Below are positions 62,050 to 64,000 of a stretch of DNA of 64,000 nt, in pieces. Numbering within the stretch: position 1 is the first letter of the stretch; every line of letters starts with the position of its first letter. A model generated the notes under the pieces. The model was given only the letters and a program-made list of their open reading frames with translations. It searched no databases and was not told the origin of the DNA. Made by a program: the position numbers and the translations under genes. Source of the DNA: Desmodus rotundus (taxonomy: Eukaryota; Chordata; Mammalia; Chiroptera; Phyllostomidae); contig NC_071391.1 in the NCBI RefSeq assembly GCF_022682495.2, positions 125,717,896-125,781,895 on the forward strand, given 5' to 3'.

Positions 62050-62530
62050 TGCCTTAAAACAGAACATTACTACTTGGCCATAAAAAAGAAGAAAATTTTA
62101 CCCTTTGTAACAGCCAGACCTAGAGAACATTATGCTTAGTGAAATAAGCCCATCAGAGAAAGACAAATGCCATATGATTTCACTCATATGTGGAATCTAA
62201 TGAACAAACTGAACTAACAAGCAAAATAGAGACAGACTCATAGATAGAGAGCAGGCTGACAGCTATGTGGAGGGGCTGTGGGCAGTTCGGGGGTGGAGGG
62301 ATAGAGCCAAAAGGAAAAAGGACTCATGGACATGGACAACAGTGTAGTGATTATGAGGGGGTAGGGGTATAAGGAAGATAAATGGTAATGGAAAGAATAT
62401 AGTAACCCCCCAAAAAACAGAACAGGATGCATGTCTCTTGTTTTTTTTATTTGTAATTTTAAAAAGTGCTTATCTGTGTTCAAGAGAAATGGATGAAGAG
62501 ACATAATTTTTTTAAAAATTAAGCAACTAG
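62050..62530 (+). mobile_element. LINE-1 3' end fragment
   Basis: 'attatgcttagtgaaataag', 'gacaaatgccatatgatttc', 'actcatatgtggaatctaat' and 'acaaactgaactaacaagca' are characteristic of the 3' end of mammalian L1 elements. The 3' part ends in poly-T/A-rich sequence near 62.5 kb. Confidence 0.85.
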
Positions 62531-63784
62531 AGTTAAATTCAAGTAATTATTGAGTGAGTACCTTAAACTTGGGGTCTAGGAGTAGGAAAGAAATCAAGGG
62601 AGTGTTTTATCACTATGGATATAGCAATTTATATATTTTTGCCTCATAAAATATTCACATCTATGACCCAATTTTAGTTTGCATCTCTGTGAAGTAGGCA
62701 GACAAAAGTATTATTTTTCTCTCCCACTTCCACAGATGGGAAAACAGACCAAGAGAATCTCCTGATTTACTGGGCAGTACAGAGCACAGCCAGTGGCAGG
62801 AACAGGGCTAGAACTGGGTTCTTCAGAATTCCCAGCTGAATGTCTTCTTCTCCATACCACGTTGCCCTTCTGCCCCTGAAAAGTTGTGTACAGTGACAAC
62901 TAGAACAAGAAAACATGACACTTGGGGAACAAAAGAGTTCTGCTGCTGGGGGGGTGGGGAATGTAGAACAGATGCCAAAGACACCTCAAGGTGATAGCAA
63001 AGTGAACACCCTGCCTTTGAGGATGCCTCATGAACATTAAATGATGTTGGCACTCCGGATTTGCCTCCAAATTTACATTGGGTTGGTGGGCAAGGGTCAG
63101 GTCATTAAGGTCACAAGAAACGATTTTTAGGACAAAAAAAAAAAAAAAGGGAAGTAGCCTTACAGATATTCTGCTTTGGCCTACAGTTTGAGGACCCTTC
63201 TTAGGTCAAGTAGATTGTGAGAGCGCCAGTGAATGTTGCCCTCGATTCTACTGCTTGCAAGAAATAGAAATTCACTGGAGTTGGCTTAACCACAAGAGGA
63301 TGGAAGGATGACTTACAGGCCCTAAGGGCAAGAATGCCCTGAGGCTTAAGGAAAGTCTAGAACTGAGAATTTGCAGACTGTCAGACACTCAAGGGATATG
63401 TCTCTCCAACTTTCATTTCTATTTCTCTCTGAGTACTTGTGTCTAATTTTTTTTTTCCTGGGAGTTCCCTCTGCTGCTCCCTTCATATTTGGGATCAAAG
63501 ACAGACACCCACAGCTCCCAAGTTCACACTCTAGCCCTATGAACCAAGTGTCTCTCTCCCATTACCCCTCTCTCAAACACGAACTCCCATGGAAGGAACT
63601 CTTTTGGCCCAAAATGGCTCAGGAATCCACCCTTGATCCAATCAACTATGACCAGGGTTCAGGGTCTCATTAAGCACAAACCGCTTTGGAATGCCACACT
63701 CTACAGATGGCAATAAGACATTTATAGATAGGAATCATTTAATCTGAGCATATACCTCAAAATATATCTACCACTCATGTTCAC
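62531..63784. other. Intergenic sequence, no gene recognised
   Basis: About 1.25 kb with an A15 run at 63134-63148. It also has a GC-poorer stretch with ORFs up to 100 codons that match nothing I know. Confidence 0.45.
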
Positions 63785-64000
63785 TCGGATGGCTATAAAA
63801 AAAAAGGAAAGAAAAAGGAGAATAACAAATGTTGGCAAGAATGTGGAGAAATTCAAATTCTCATGTAATGTAAATGGCGATATAAATATAAATGTATTAT
63901 GGAGCAGTTGCTATGGAAAACAATTTGGTGGTTCCTCAATAAATTAAACATAGAATTACCATATGACCCAACGGTTCTATTCCTGGGTATATACCCAGAA
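63785..64000 (+). mobile_element. LINE-1 ORF2 fragment, continuing off the right edge
   Basis: 'aacaaatgttggcaagaatg', 'tggagaaattcaaattctca', 'acaatttggtggttcctcaa' and 'attaccatatgacccaacgg' through 'attcctgggtatatacccag' are the conserved C-terminal ORF2 region of L1. Confidence 0.85.

Overview
The window is mammalian nuclear DNA, most likely from a yangochiropteran (vespertilionid-type) bat. The genes are split by GT/AG introns. Tens of kilobases are occupied by ancient mammalian repeats (MIR, L2, L1M, MER5/MER20-type, Tigger-type). At least eleven copies of a tRNA-derived SINE match the bat Ves family: a tRNA-like head, the 'gcctgggttgtgggccaggtc' region written in pieces, a CT-rich stretch and an A-rich tail. 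A decayed mariner with terminal inverted repeats and a short hAT-type element also fit a bat. No prokaryotic or phage feature was seen. Species-level placement is inference. Layout: (1) About 1-20.3 kb holds the 5' part of STPG4 (C2orf61) on the minus strand. Four coding exons can be supported at 20.25-20.31, 17.76-17.82, 16.39-16.65 and 4.89-4.96 kb; the 3' exons lie beyond the left edge. Its introns carry an L1, six Ves SINEs, a mariner, a MaLR-type LTR and MIR/L2/MER20 copies. (2) About 20.5-24.4 kb is intergenic. (3) About 24.4-38.9 kb is a complete calmodulin gene on the minus strand with six exons. It encodes a standard 149-residue calmodulin, and the gene order with STPG4 identifies it as CALM2. 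Every exon boundary can be placed: the ATG stands alone at the end of exon 1, and the coding pieces are 3, 31, 144, 107, 136 and 29 bp, summing to 450. (4) About 37.9-39.6 kb is a CpG island with the CALM2 promoter. On its far side is a divergent plus-strand promoter-like segment followed by an ORF that ends at a good splice-donor sequence; this is the most open coding question here. (5) About 39.6-64 kb shows no gene I can support. It holds L1 fragments, L2, MIR, two Ves SINEs, an LTR-like element containing a roughly 30-bp tandem repeat, and microsatellites. CALM2 is a ubiquitous Ca2+ sensor and STPG4 is a germ-cell/sperm-type protein; they are neighbours in the human genome (2p21) too, so this is conserved synteny, not a functional operon. 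I found no convincing novel multi-gene system. The points worth a second look are the divergent ORF next to CALM2, the apparent loss of the STPG4 start codon at the human-equivalent position, a 45-bp perfect hairpin in CALM2 intron 1, the mariner copy, and the LTR-like tandem-repeat element.
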